Positions 1-7,652 are shown, numbered from the stretch's first letter. The stretch is DNA of 15,104 bases from Rickettsiales bacterium (GCA_947505885.1 CANNMN010000012.1:1-15104), one strand, 5' to 3'. Translations and numbers: made by a program. Notes: a model not told the origin generated them from the sequence alone.

Positions 1-423
1 AATTTTATCGACCATGATCGAAGCAGACTGGCTCTCGATTGGCTTACCTGTTTCTGGTGAAAATGGAGTTCCGATTCTTGCAAATAAAAGACGGAAGTGA
101 TCGTAAATTTCGGTAACAGTTCCAACGGTAGAGCGCGGATTGCGTGAAGTAGTTTTTTGATCAATAGCAATTGAAGGAGAAAGGCCGGTTATTGATTCAA
201 CATCGGGCTTGTCTTGCATGTCGAGAAATTGACGTGCGTAGGCAGAAAGACTTTCAATAAAGCGGCGTTGACCTTCGGCATAGACTGTGTCGAAAACTAA
301 AGAGGATTTTCCTGAGCCGGAGAGACCAGTAACTACGACGAGTTGGTTCTTAGGAATTTCGATGCTGACATTTTTAAGATTATGCTCTTTGGCGCCAACG
401 ACTTTAATGAATTGTTCTTCCAT
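1..423 (-). CDS. uvrA: UvrABC excinuclease subunit A, N-terminal fragment
   Basis: This is the ATPase subunit that finds DNA damage in nucleotide excision repair. Only the first 141 residues are present; the gene runs off the left edge. The start is ATG at 423-421, giving [20 protein letters not shown]. The Walker A motif GLSGSGKSS is at residues 33-41. It is followed by the UvrA-type run [20 protein letters not shown] and then by [17 protein letters not shown], all hallmarks of UvrA ATP-binding domain I. The UvrB-binding region, zinc modules and second ATPase domain lie outside the window. No clear Shine-Dalgarno sequence precedes the start. The strong minus-strand terminator at 491-524 lies about 70 bases upstream, so uvrA probably has its own promoter in 424-490; I cannot pick out a convincing -35/-10 pair there. 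Family assignment is firm. Confidence 0.97.
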   Translation of the reverse strand, partial: MEEQFIKVVGAKEHNLKNVSIEIPKNQLVVVTGLSGSGKSSLVFDTVYAEGQRRFIESLSAYARQFLDMQDKPDVESITGLSPSIAIDQKTTSRNPRSTVGTVTEIYDHFRLLFARIGTPFSPETGKPIESQSASIMVDKI

Positions 424-490
424 GGAATTTGTGTAAATGAGGGCTTAGGGAATTTTTGAAAAAGACTTAGAGTAGTATCTTTAAGAAAGC

Positions 491-524
491 AAAAAACCCG
501 CCGCAAAATTTCTTTTACGACGGG
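491..524 (-). terminator. Intrinsic terminator of the small pstS-uvrA unit
   Basis: Read on the minus strand, CCCGTCG (524-518) pairs with CGGCGGG (503-497) with one G-U wobble. After one mismatch a further four A-T pairs (505-508 with 513-516) close on a TTTC loop. Six T follow directly (491-496 are A on the plus strand). This is a textbook Rho-independent terminator for minus-strand transcription. It lies upstream of uvrA and more than 200 bases past the pstS stop, so it most likely ends a short transcript starting near 650-710. Confidence 0.82.
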
Positions 525-594
525 CACCTAATTGCTGATTAGGCTGCGCAAGAAGTTATCGCTTGGATAAACCCCTTGTCTGTTCTTCGAACGT

Positions 595-654
595 TTAAGT
601 CAAAGTAGAAACTACTGACAACGTAAGGAAAACAATCAGTGGAATGAATACCAT
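595..654 (-). CDS. Possible 19-residue hydrophobic micropeptide
   Basis: ATG at 654-652 opens a frame encoding MVFIPLIVFLTLSVVSTLT and ends with TAA at 597-595. An AAGGG sequence (plus-strand 661-665) sits six bases upstream, a good Shine-Dalgarno spacing and clearer than the ones before most genes here. The peptide is almost wholly apolar (V, I, L, F) and long enough for one short membrane helix, in size like Ibs-type toxins or other single-helix membrane peptides. It is also rich in Val, Leu, Ile and Thr, as attenuator leader peptides are, but the downstream gene is uvrA, not a branched-chain amino acid gene. The last codons overlap the 599-619 hairpin. With only 19 codons chance cannot be excluded. 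Confidence 0.3.
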   Translation of the reverse strand: MVFIPLIVFLTLSVVSTLT

Positions 655-713
655 GATATACCCTTGATGTTTAGTAGTTAATAAGACAAGAAGCTCATCA
701 CGAAATTAGGTTT

Positions 714-756
714 AAAAAAACCTAGTTAAGCGAGACCTCAAGACACGTGACTAGGT
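714..756 (-). terminator. Intrinsic terminator of pstS
   Basis: Directly after the pstS TAG stop, minus-strand ACCTAGT (756-750) pairs perfectly with ACTAGGT (726-720) around a 23-base loop and is followed by a T-run (714-719 are A on the plus strand). A second possible hairpin, AGACCT/AGGTCT (758-753 with 738-733), reuses the same upstream arm, so the two cannot form together. The loop is longer than usual for a terminator. Confidence 0.65.
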
Positions 757-1737
757 CTATTTCAAGGCTTTAGTCACCTCACCCCGCACTTTTTTGATTT
801 CCAAATCAGTTAACGGAATAAGACCTTTTTGCAAAAGATATCCATCTTTACCGATGGTATTTTTGCTAACGATTTCTTGGATAAATTCCTTAATACCAGG
901 AACCAGATTCAGATGTTCTTTTTTGAAATAGATGAAAAGAGGTCGAGAAACTGGATAAGTTCCCGAGACAATAGATTCAAAGCTTGGTGTCACATCGTTA
1001 ATGTGCGCAGCTTTAATTATTTCATGATTTTCTTCAAGGAAAGAGAAGCCAAAAATTCCCAAAGCATCAGCATCATGAGTTAATTTTTGAACGATAAGAT
1101 TATCGTTTTCACCAGCTTCAATGAAGTGACCGTCACTTCGCATCATCCCACATTTTTTCTTGGGAAGTTTTGTTAATTTTTGACAAGGCTCCTCCATTAC
1201 TAATTCGACAAAAGCATCGCGAGTTCCTGAAGTTGTAGGTGGACCGTAAATTACAATTTTGGTGTTGGGAAGTGAGGGATCGATCTCATTCCATTTTTGG
1301 TAAGTGCTTCCCTCTCTTAGAGCGAGGAAAATTTGTTCTTTAGTTAAGTTGAATTTTTTGCCACTGCTGAGATTGGCGAGGACGATTCCGTCGTAACCAA
1401 TTTTAATTTCGACGATTTGCTTCACGCCATTTTCGGCGCATTTAGCGATTTCACTTTTTTGGATATAACGCGATGCGTTGGAAAAATCAGGGTAATCATA
1501 ACCAATTCCCGAACAAAATAATTTAAATCCACCGCCAGTGCCGGTTGATTCAATAATTGGAGTTCTGAATTCAGTGTCGCGACCAAAAGTTTCGGCGATT
1601 ACTGCGGTGAATGGGTAAACGGTTGAAGAGCCGACAACTTGAATATGTTTTCTTTCTCCCGATTTGAATAATTCAAAAGAGAAAGAATCGCTGACAAAAA
1701 ATGTGGCTAGAAGCGCAAAAGAAGAGAGTCGTAACAT
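757..1737 (-). CDS. pstS: PstS-family phosphate-binding periplasmic protein
   Basis: Substrate-binding protein of the high-affinity phosphate ABC transporter family; 326 residues, a normal length. Residues 1-20 form a hydrophobic signal peptide (FALLATFFVSDSFS). Phosphate-binding motifs are visible: GSSTVYPFT (36-44), ESTGTGGGFK (63-72), NASR (87-90), TTSGTRDAF (168-176) and the GIFGFSF segment near 227-233. YPVSRPLFIY (261-270) matches the C-terminal family pattern. Four cysteines (75, 100, 185, 196) could form periplasmic disulphides. No pstC, pstA, pstB or phoU is adjacent; both flanks belong to other processes, so this is an isolated binding protein in this window. It is divergent from bamA across a 268-base spacer and ends in its own terminator. 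No pho box was recognised. The family is firm; phosphate as ligand is inferred from the motifs. Confidence 0.92.
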   Translation of the reverse strand: MLRLSSFALLATFFVSDSFSFELFKSGERKHIQVVGSSTVYPFTAVIAETFGRDTEFRTPIIESTGTGGGFKLFCSGIGYDYPDFSNASRYIQKSEIAKCAENGVKQIVEIKIGYDGIVLANLSSGKKFNLTKEQIFLALREGSTYQKWNEIDPSLPNTKIVIYGPPTTSGTRDAFVELVMEEPCQKLTKLPKKKCGMMRSDGHFIEAGENDNLIVQKLTHDADALGIFGFSFLEENHEIIKAAHINDVTPSFESIVSGTYPVSRPLFIYFKKEHLNLVPGIKEFIQEIVSKNTIGKDGYLLQKGLIPLTDLEIKKVRGEVTKALK

Positions 1738-2005
1738 GAACCGTTAAATTAATTTGCTCAGAAGACGGCTACATCGCGTAAAAAATATTGGGGCAGGGTT
1801 AGAATTTTCTTCCAAAAGTCAAGTCGTGGGTGTTGGAGTTTTTTTGGATTCCAATTTATCGAATGGATAATACTTACAATTAAGATAATCTTTAATTGCA
1901 TCATCCTTACAAAGGAGATAATCCGGGAATAATAGACAGATCGCGAGTTGCATTCCAAGAACCCAAAAATAGCTTAAAATTTCTTCAAATCCTCAATACA
2001 AAATA
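1738..2005. other. Divergent pstS/bamA intergenic spacer
   Basis: No gene is convincing in these 268 bases. A 66-codon minus-strand frame (1758-1958) has no ribosome binding site at usable spacing and an atypical composition, so I do not call it. The plus strand carries TTGGAT (1844-1849), itself part of the palindrome TTGGATTCCAA, then 16 bases and GATAAT (1866-1871). This is a possible but weak bamA promoter. GATAAT occurs twice more downstream. An AAAGGAG motif near 1911-1917 has no start codon at the right distance. Confidence 0.35.
1844..1871 (+). promoter_or_regulatory. Possible sigma70-type promoter for bamA operon
   Basis: TTGGAT and GATAAT separated by 16 bases, about 135 bases upstream of the bamA start. 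The -10 matches five of six consensus positions and the -35 three of six. Some promoter must lie in this spacer because the upstream gene runs the other way, but this particular pair is only the best of several AT-rich candidates. Confidence 0.22.
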
Positions 2006-4294
2006 ATGCTAAAAAGCCCTACAAAAACACTGCCGTTTCTTGTCGCGTTTTTTTTAGCTTTTGATGTTTTTGCTGCGGATAAAATCTTGGCAATTCAAGG
2101 AAATGAGAGGGTTGACGAGGAGACAATTATTTCTCTTCTTGATGTTTCTGGGTTGAAGAAAAATTCAGCGAAAGCATTGCAGGAGTCGGTAAAAAAACTT
2201 TATGAATCTGATCTTTTCCTTGAGTCAAAAATTTATCGTCAAAATGGTCAGATTGTTGTCGAGGTGCGCGAAAATCCGCTAATTTCCGATGTGAAATTTG
2301 TTGGCAATAAAAAGATTGAAGATGAGGCGCTGCAAAGCGAAATTACTTCAAAAAAGCGCACGGTATTTACCAAGGCCAAGCTGCAAAATGATTTAAAACG
2401 TATTAATGAAATCTATCTCAAGAGCGGGCGTTTCCTAACCAAGATCGATCCCAAAATTATTCAAAAAGATCAAAACCGCGTTGAATTAATTTTCGAAATT
2501 TTTGAAGGGCCGAAAGCAAAAATTGGCAAAATTTATTTCGTTGGAAACAACAAATTCTCTGATCGCGAGCTGATGGATGAAGTTTCCACTAAAGAATCTA
2601 AATGGTGGAAATTTCTCTCATCAAGCGATTCTTACGATTCTGATCGCATTGAATTTGATCGCGAAAAATTGCGTCGTTTTTATGGCTCTAATGGTTACGC
2701 CGATTTTTCGATGATTTCTTCAACCGCCCAAATCACGCCACAAAAAGATGAATTTTTTGTCACGTTTTTACTAGAAGAAGGAATCCAATATCGCGTCGGC
2801 GAGACCAATATTATCAATAATATCGATAAGTTTGATGCCTCAATTTTGAACAAGGAAATCCTTGTTAAAACGGGAAAGATCTACGACGCAGATTTAATCG
2901 AAAAAACCGTCGATAAAATGGTGGAAGTAATGTCAGAAAAATCTTACGCCTTCGCTCACGTTGAGCCAATTTTGAAGCGCAATCGGGAAGGAAAAATAAT
3001 GGATGTCGATTTCGTTCTGCAACAAACGCCGCGCATTTACATAGAGCAAATTCGTATCTTAGGCAATACGCGCACAATGGATTCTGTCATCCGTCGTGAA
3101 CTGCGTTTTCGTGAAGGCGATGCTTACAATGTAACAAAAATTAATCGCTCAAAACAGCGCCTCGAAAATCTTGGATTTTTTGAAAAAGTTGAATTCAAAA
3201 CTAAAAGAATTGGAGAGACAGATAAGATTGATTTGGAAATTGAAGTAAAGGAGAAAAAAACTGGAGAGCTTACTCTCGGCGTAGGTTACTCAACGGTTGA
3301 TAAAGTTAGCGCTAATGTTGGAATCAAGGAAAGAAATTTATTTGGCACTGGACAAGAGCTCGGCTTCAACGTGCAAAAATCTTTTGCGCGTATGAGTTCT
3401 GAAGTGAATTACACCAAGCCACATTTTATGAATTTGCCTATCGATGTTGGTTTCGATATTTTTAAATATGAGCTAAACAAAAGAAACTCATTGATCTACG
3501 ATCAGACCTCAACAGGCATAACCTTTCGTGGTGATTACATGGTTACCGAATTTTTAAATCACCAGCTACGCTATTCTTATTCCGAACAGACGGTTAGTAA
3601 TATTTACAGCGGCGCATCATTAAGTCTGAAAATGTTGGAGGGAAGTTACACCAGTTCAGGAGTTGGACAAACTCTCGTTTATGACAAAAGAGATAATCGT
3701 CTCAATCCAAAAGATGGTTACTACGCCTCGGTTTCGCAAGATTACTCTGGCATCGGAGGCAATATCAAAACCATTAAACACGAAGGTTCCGCAGGATATT
3801 ACGTTCCAACGGTGAGTAAGGACTTTATTTTAAAATTTATGGCTCGTGGCGGCGCGATTGAAGGAATGGGCGGCCAAAGTGTGCGCAGTAACTACGGTTT
3901 CTTTTTAGGGGGAAATAATTTCCGCGGTTTTCAATATGCTGGGCTTGGTCCACGTGTTCAGGATAATTCTGGAAATTCAGTTGGTAATGGCGTACTCGGT
4001 GGTAAAATTTATTACGTCGGAACCGCGGAGTTCCTTTTTCCTCTGGGGCTGCCGCGTGAACTAGGAATTAACGGAATTTTATTCTCTGACAATGGAACGG
4101 TAAAAGGTGTTGACCAACAATCGCGCGCTGGCGCTAATATTTCTGATTCTGGTTCAATCCGTTCTTCTTACGGATTCAGTCTTGCTTGGTCTTCGCCTCT
4201 CGGCCCAATTCGTCTCGATTTTTCTAAGATTGCAAAGAGAGAGAAATATGACCAAACCCAAACTTTCCGATTTAGTTTTGGAACCAATTTTTAG
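2006..4294 (+). CDS. bamA: Outer-membrane protein assembly factor BamA
   Basis: Essential Omp85-family protein that inserts beta-barrel proteins into the outer membrane. The product is 762 residues. Residues 1-23 are a signal peptide ending FDVFA before AD. Five POTRA repeats follow, roughly 25-90, 91-169, 172-260, 263-342 and 344-416; each later repeat opens with a pattern such as IYFVGNNKF (176-184) or IRILGNTRT (349-357). The 16-strand barrel spans about 420-762, with the conserved lid-loop motif NNFRGF and a C-terminal phenylalanine (FSFGTNF). The LGGKIYYVGTAEFLFPLGLP segment is typical of alphaproteobacterial BamA. It is first in a gap-free run with corA, mreD and mrdA. The usual partners (rseP upstream; skp, lpxD downstream) are absent here. 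No clear Shine-Dalgarno precedes the ATG, but the start fits the signal peptide. Confidence 0.97.
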   Translation: MLKSPTKTLPFLVAFFLAFDVFAADKILAIQGNERVDEETIISLLDVSGLKKNSAKALQESVKKLYESDLFLESKIYRQNGQIVVEVRENPLISDVKFVGNKKIEDEALQSEITSKKRTVFTKAKLQNDLKRINEIYLKSGRFLTKIDPKIIQKDQNRVELIFEIFEGPKAKIGKIYFVGNNKFSDRELMDEVSTKESKWWKFLSSSDSYDSDRIEFDREKLRRFYGSNGYADFSMISSTAQITPQKDEFFVTFLLEEGIQYRVGETNIINNIDKFDASILNKEILVKTGKIYDADLIEKTVDKMVEVMSEKSYAFAHVEPILKRNREGKIMDVDFVLQQTPRIYIEQIRILGNTRTMDSVIRRELRFREGDAYNVTKINRSKQRLENLGFFEKVEFKTKRIGETDKIDLEIEVKEKKTGELTLGVGYSTVDKVSANVGIKERNLFGTGQELGFNVQKSFARMSSEVNYTKPHFMNLPIDVGFDIFKYELNKRNSLIYDQTSTGITFRGDYMVTEFLNHQLRYSYSEQTVSNIYSGASLSLKMLEGSYTSSGVGQTLVYDKRDNRLNPKDGYYASVSQDYSGIGGNIKTIKHEGSAGYYVPTVSKDFILKFMARGGAIEGMGGQSVRSNYGFFLGGNNFRGFQYAGLGPRVQDNSGNSVGNGVLGGKIYYVGTAEFLFPLGLPRELGINGILFSDNGTVKGVDQQSRAGANISDSGSIRSSYGFSLAWSSPLGPIRLDFSKIAKREKYDQTQTFRFSFGTNF

Positions 4295-5265
4295 TGTTAA
4301 ATATGATCCGTTTATTTCAGCTTCCAGCCTACTTCCAACAAAAAGTTTCCTCTCTTAGTGAGGTCGAAAATTTTAACGAGATCAGAAAAAAAATTTCTTG
4401 GATAGATTTGCAAGATCCAACGCCAGCACAGATTCGTGAGGTTGAAGAATTTTATGGAATAAGTTTCCCAACACGTCAGCAACAAGAAGAAATTGAAATA
4501 TCTTCGCGCTATTTAGAGAGTTCTGGCATAATCAAAATTAACTCCACTTTTGTTAATATTATTCCGCACACTGGTAAGTTGGATGAGCAGGAAATGTCAT
4601 TCATCATTACCGAAGAGACCCTCTTCACTCTGCGCTATTTTGACAGCCGAGTGATTTCAGATGTGGTGAAAAAAATTAAACAATCGCCGTTGAATTTTGT
4701 GAATCCGTCAAAAATTTTCGTTTCTATTCTTGAAGCGCGTACAGATTTTGATGCTGATTTAATGGAATCTGTTTCGAAATATGTCGCTGATATCGGGCGC
4801 AAAGTTACCTACGATAAAAATCTCGATGAGAAAATGTTGCTCAAAATTAGTGAATGCCAAGAGCTTACAATGTCACTTCGAGAAGCCCTTTTTGACAAAC
4901 AGCGCGTTCTTTCATCTTTACTCAGAAATGAAGACTTAATGGTCGAAAGTTATAATCGTTTACGCATCGTTATTAAAGACATCAACTCGCTGATAGAGCA
5001 TGCAAATTTCAATTTTACGCGCCTTGAATATCTGCAAAATTCCTTTCTTGGCTTGCTTAATATTGAACAAAATAAAGTGATCAAAACTTTCACCGTTGTT
5101 TCTCTAGTTTTTATGCCACCAACATTGATCGCGAGTATTTACGGAATGAACTTTCACCTAATGCCAGAGCTTGCTTGGGGCATTGGTTATCCAATCGCTT
5201 TATGCCTAATGTTGATTTCTTCAGTGATTCCGCTCGCAATTTTTAAACGTAAAAAGTGGCTCTAA
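4294..5265 (+). CDS. corA: CorA-family magnesium transporter
   Basis: Inner-membrane channel of the CorA family, which carries Mg2+ (and Co2+) into the cytoplasm as a homopentamer. The protein has 323 residues from GTG 4294, or 320 from ATG 4303. A soluble N-terminal alpha/beta domain (to about 160) leads into a long helical stalk (about 160-265). Two membrane helices near the C-terminus (about 264-284 and 295-315) flank the signature YGMNF (283-287), followed by MPEL, the loop that forms the ion entrance. The C-terminus is basic (FKRKKWL), as in the family. The GTG start shares its G with the bamA stop (TAGTG), suggesting translational coupling; the ATG three codons later is an alternative. 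A link to envelope biogenesis is only positional. Confidence 0.93.
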   Translation: MLNMIRLFQLPAYFQQKVSSLSEVENFNEIRKKISWIDLQDPTPAQIREVEEFYGISFPTRQQQEEIEISSRYLESSGIIKINSTFVNIIPHTGKLDEQEMSFIITEETLFTLRYFDSRVISDVVKKIKQSPLNFVNPSKIFVSILEARTDFDADLMESVSKYVADIGRKVTYDKNLDEKMLLKISECQELTMSLREALFDKQRVLSSLLRNEDLMVESYNRLRIVIKDINSLIEHANFNFTRLEYLQNSFLGLLNIEQNKVIKTFTVVSLVFMPPTLIASIYGMNFHLMPELAWGIGYPIALCLMLISSVIPLAIFKRKKWL

Positions 5266-5756
5266 TGCAAAAGACAACTTTACCAACATTAGCGCTGCAT
5301 TTGATCACGGTGCTTTTCGTCATCATGAATGTTTCGAGTTTTAACGTCGCCGGCCTCGCTAATGTCGTGCCACTTTTTGATTTGATGGCGATTTTTTATT
5401 TTGCTGTTTTCAAAAATATTTTTGCGATCTGGTTTATTTTTCTTCTTGGTATTTGGAGCGATGCATTAAACGATAACATGCTTGGAGCCACCGCTCTCTG
5501 CTACATTCTTCTCATTAAGTTTTTTCTGCTGCTTAATCAAAAAATGCTGATCAGAGAGAATTTTAAGCAAGTTTGTGAACAATTCGCGCTTTTTTGTTTT
5601 TTATTTTTGCTAATGAAGTGGGCGATTCTTTCGATCATTGGCGGAACTTTTTATAGCATTATCACCCCTTTGGTGCAGCTGGTTTTATCGTCGGTATTTT
5701 ATGTTTTGATGCATAAGTTTTTAGATTTTTTGAGCAGCAAACTTTTGGATAAATAA
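5265..5756 (+). CDS. mreD: Rod shape-determining protein MreD
   Basis: Small inner-membrane component of the rod-shape elongation complex, working with MreC and PBP2 around MreB filaments. I prefer ATG 5265, which overlaps the corA stop by one base (TAATG), giving 163 residues; an in-frame GTG at 5256 would add three. The product is almost wholly hydrophobic with about five membrane segments. The MreD-like central motif is GIWSDALNDNMLGATAL, with conserved D, LG and the following helix. It is followed by mrdA with another TAATG overlap. mreB and mreC, usually just upstream, are not in the window; corA takes that place. MreD proteins are poorly conserved, so the call rests on length, topology, the LGATAL motif and the neighbouring PBP2. 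Confidence 0.88.
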   Translation: MQKTTLPTLALHLITVLFVIMNVSSFNVAGLANVVPLFDLMAIFYFAVFKNIFAIWFIFLLGIWSDALNDNMLGATALCYILLIKFFLLLNQKMLIRENFKQVCEQFALFCFLFLLMKWAILSIIGGTFYSIITPLVQLVLSSVFYVLMHKFLDFLSSKLLDK

Positions 5757-7555
5757 TGCTTCGCGACATCCGTAAAAATAAAGTTTTTAGTCGGCGAGCA
5801 TTAGTTCTTGGCGCTGCGCAATCTAGTCTTACGGGTGTTTTGGTTTTGCGTCTCGGCTATCTGCAACTTTGGAAGCATGAGGAATATTCAATTCAATCTG
5901 ATAGCAATCGGATCAAGCCGATGATTAATCCAGCGCCACGTGGTGCAGTATTTGATCGCACCGGTCTTCCACTCACTAGAAATGACGGTAATTTTCGTCT
6001 ACTGCTTTATCTCAATAGAAAAAGAAACGCACAGGATTTGATCGACAAACTGGCCTCTATCCTTGATTCAAACGACAAAGAGAAAGAAATATTTTTTGCT
6101 AAAATAAAAAATTCTCGCCGCAAATCCATTGTTTCCCTAATCGATAATTTGGGTTGGGACGATCTTGCGCGTATTGAAACCAATTCACATTTATTGCCGG
6201 GAATCTCGATCGAAAGCGGCATTATTCGGCGCTATCCTTACCCAGCTGAAACCGCACATTTTCTGGGCTACGTCTCACTTCCATCCGAGGCAGAAATTGA
6301 TACGAATGAACAAGCTTTATTCATGCATCCAGATTTTCGCATCGGAAAACCTGGTCTCGAAAAAACTTTTGACGAAGCATTGCGAGGAAAATATGGGGTG
6401 AAATATGTCGAGGTTGATGTGCATGAAATTACACTGCGCACACTTTCAACAAAACATATGATCGAAGGTTCGCGCTTGAATTTAACCATCGATTTTCAAC
6501 TCCAAAGATTTGTTACCGAACGCATTAAAAATGACGTTGCCTCGGTGGTAGTGATGAATGTGAAAACTGGCGAAATATTGAGTTACGCTTCTTCTCCAAC
6601 TTTCGATCCTAATAATTTTGTTGAAGGTATTTCGAAAGAATATTGGCAGCAGTTATTTGAAGATCCGCACAAACCTTTGAGCAATAAACCCATTTCAGCA
6701 CTCTATCCTCCAGGCTCTACTTTCAAATTAATGGTTGCACTTGCTGGCTTAGAAAGCGGCTTCAATCCAGCAACAAAAGTTCATTGCAACGGTTTTTATC
6801 AAATGGGCAGAAGAGCTTTTCGCTGTTGGAAAGAAGGTGGGCACGGCACGCTCGATTTGGTCGGTGGCATCATGAATTCCTGTAACGTTTATTTTTACAC
6901 TCTCGCCAATCAAATTGGTTACGAAAAATTTACCGAAATGGCAAAACGTTTTGGTTATGGCGAGAAAGTTGACATCAGTTTGCATGGCTCAAAAGCTGGG
7001 CTCGTGCCATCTGATGAGTGGAAGAGAAAAAATTTTAAACAGCCTTGGGTTGGGGGAGATACTCTTAATACTGCGATCGGACAAGGTATGCTTCTTGCGA
7101 CTCCAATGCAGATGGCTTTGGTAACTGCGCGTATCGCTAACGGCGGAATTCCGATTAAACCCTACTTGGTGCGCAATCACAATATTGACAAACAATATGA
7201 CGAACTCAGTAGTAACCCAATGGTTAGCAAAACTTACATGAAGATGATTCATGATGGAATGTATCGTGTGATGAATGAGCCAGGAGGCACTGCCTACGGC
7301 AAGAGAATTGATGTTAAGGGTTTTGAAATGTCTGGCAAAACAGGAACTTCGCAAAGCATTTCTAAGCGCGAAGATGAGATGAGTGGTGCTGAAGCTAAGG
7401 CTCACGCTAATCACGCTATCTTCGTCGGTTTTGCTCCTGCTCATAATCCGAAATATGCAATTTCAGTTGTAGTTGAACATGGTGGCGGTGGATCAGCTGC
7501 AGCTGCGCCGATTGGCAGGGATGTGATGATGGAAGTGCAAGGGTTGAACAAATAG
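5756..7555 (+). CDS. mrdA: Penicillin-binding protein 2 (peptidoglycan transpeptidase)
   Basis: Class B PBP that cross-links peptidoglycan during cell elongation, normally together with RodA. It has 599 residues, slightly shorter than E. coli PBP2. A basic cytoplasmic tail with a twin-arginine-like SRRALVLG (about 13-20) precedes one membrane helix (about 16-38). The dimerisation domain contains the R-G-x-x-x-D-R motif in PRGAVFDRTG (about 61-70). All three catalytic motifs are present: STFK (321-324, nucleophile S321), SCN (375-377) and KTG (528-530). The start overlaps the mreD stop by one base. rodA, often the next gene, is missing: the following gene is convergent pabB. The spacer after it has inverted repeats but no clean plus-strand T-run terminator. 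Confidence 0.97.
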   Translation: MLRDIRKNKVFSRRALVLGAAQSSLTGVLVLRLGYLQLWKHEEYSIQSDSNRIKPMINPAPRGAVFDRTGLPLTRNDGNFRLLLYLNRKRNAQDLIDKLASILDSNDKEKEIFFAKIKNSRRKSIVSLIDNLGWDDLARIETNSHLLPGISIESGIIRRYPYPAETAHFLGYVSLPSEAEIDTNEQALFMHPDFRIGKPGLEKTFDEALRGKYGVKYVEVDVHEITLRTLSTKHMIEGSRLNLTIDFQLQRFVTERIKNDVASVVVMNVKTGEILSYASSPTFDPNNFVEGISKEYWQQLFEDPHKPLSNKPISALYPPGSTFKLMVALAGLESGFNPATKVHCNGFYQMGRRAFRCWKEGGHGTLDLVGGIMNSCNVYFYTLANQIGYEKFTEMAKRFGYGEKVDISLHGSKAGLVPSDEWKRKNFKQPWVGGDTLNTAIGQGMLLATPMQMALVTARIANGGIPIKPYLVRNHNIDKQYDELSSNPMVSKTYMKMIHDGMYRVMNEPGGTAYGKRIDVKGFEMSGKTGTSQSISKREDEMSGAEAKAHANHAIFVGFAPAHNPKYAISVVVEHGGGGSAAAAPIGRDVMMEVQGLNK

Positions 7556-7556
7556 C

Positions 7557-7652
7557 GTCTGAAAAGGTTCTTCATTACCATTACAGCGCGAAAATTTTCA
7601 GTACAGATTCAGACTTGTCGCCCCTTTAAGCTTCACGCAATGGCTAAAGGGC
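7557..7652. repeat. Nested inverted repeats between convergent mrdA and pabB
   Basis: Two stem-loops occupy the spacer. The first is GTCTGAA (7557-7563) with TTCAGAC (7608-7614), or alternatively CTGAAAA (7559-7565) with TTTTCAG (7595-7601). The second is CCCTTT (7622-7627) with AAAGGG (7646-7651), extended inward by AGC/GCT past a bulged A, around an 11-base loop. The position suggests a transcription end or mRNA 3' structure for both genes. Neither strand has the T-run of a normal intrinsic terminator, so function is unproven. Confidence 0.45.

Larger units (their letters stand above)
491..660 (-). ncRNA. Candidate structured small RNA or micro-mRNA between pstS and uvrA
   Basis: This stretch has no long gene. 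On the minus strand it is bounded upstream by the pstS terminator (714-756) and ends in its own terminator (491-524), which suggests an independent transcript of roughly 160-200 nt. Hairpins visible between: AGTAG/CTACT with an AAA loop on the plus strand (604-616), extended by GTC/GAC (599-601, 617-619); GTTC/GAAC around 580-590; CCTAAT/ATTAGG (527-543). It also holds a 19-codon frame (595-654). The promoter is uncertain: TATATC at 655-660 could be a -10 element, which would leave the frame untranslated, or TATTAA further upstream could serve and leave it translated. I compared it with tmRNA, SRP RNA, RNase P RNA and tRNA signatures and saw no match. The 5' end is a guess. Confidence 0.4.

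Noticed and set aside
333..527. 64-codon minus-strand frame across the uvrA start
   Set aside because: It reads through the terminator stem at 491-524 and overlaps uvrA in another frame; an artefact.
484..712. tmRNA, 6S RNA, SRP RNA or tRNA in the pstS-uvrA spacer
   Set aside because: A GTTCGAA string and a stop codon near a hairpin first suggested tmRNA, but there is no proper T-arm, no ANDN-type tag frame and no paired ends for 6S RNA; the SRP and RNase P cores are absent.
1758..1958. 66-codon minus-strand frame in the pstS/bamA spacer
   Set aside because: No ribosome binding site at proper spacing, no recognisable motif, and it fills an AT-rich spacer that needs room for two promoters. 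Likely chance.
6989..7444. 151-codon frame antisense to mrdA
   Set aside because: It is a shadow of the PBP2 transpeptidase domain, whose catalytic motifs are intact on the plus strand; the antisense product has no family features.
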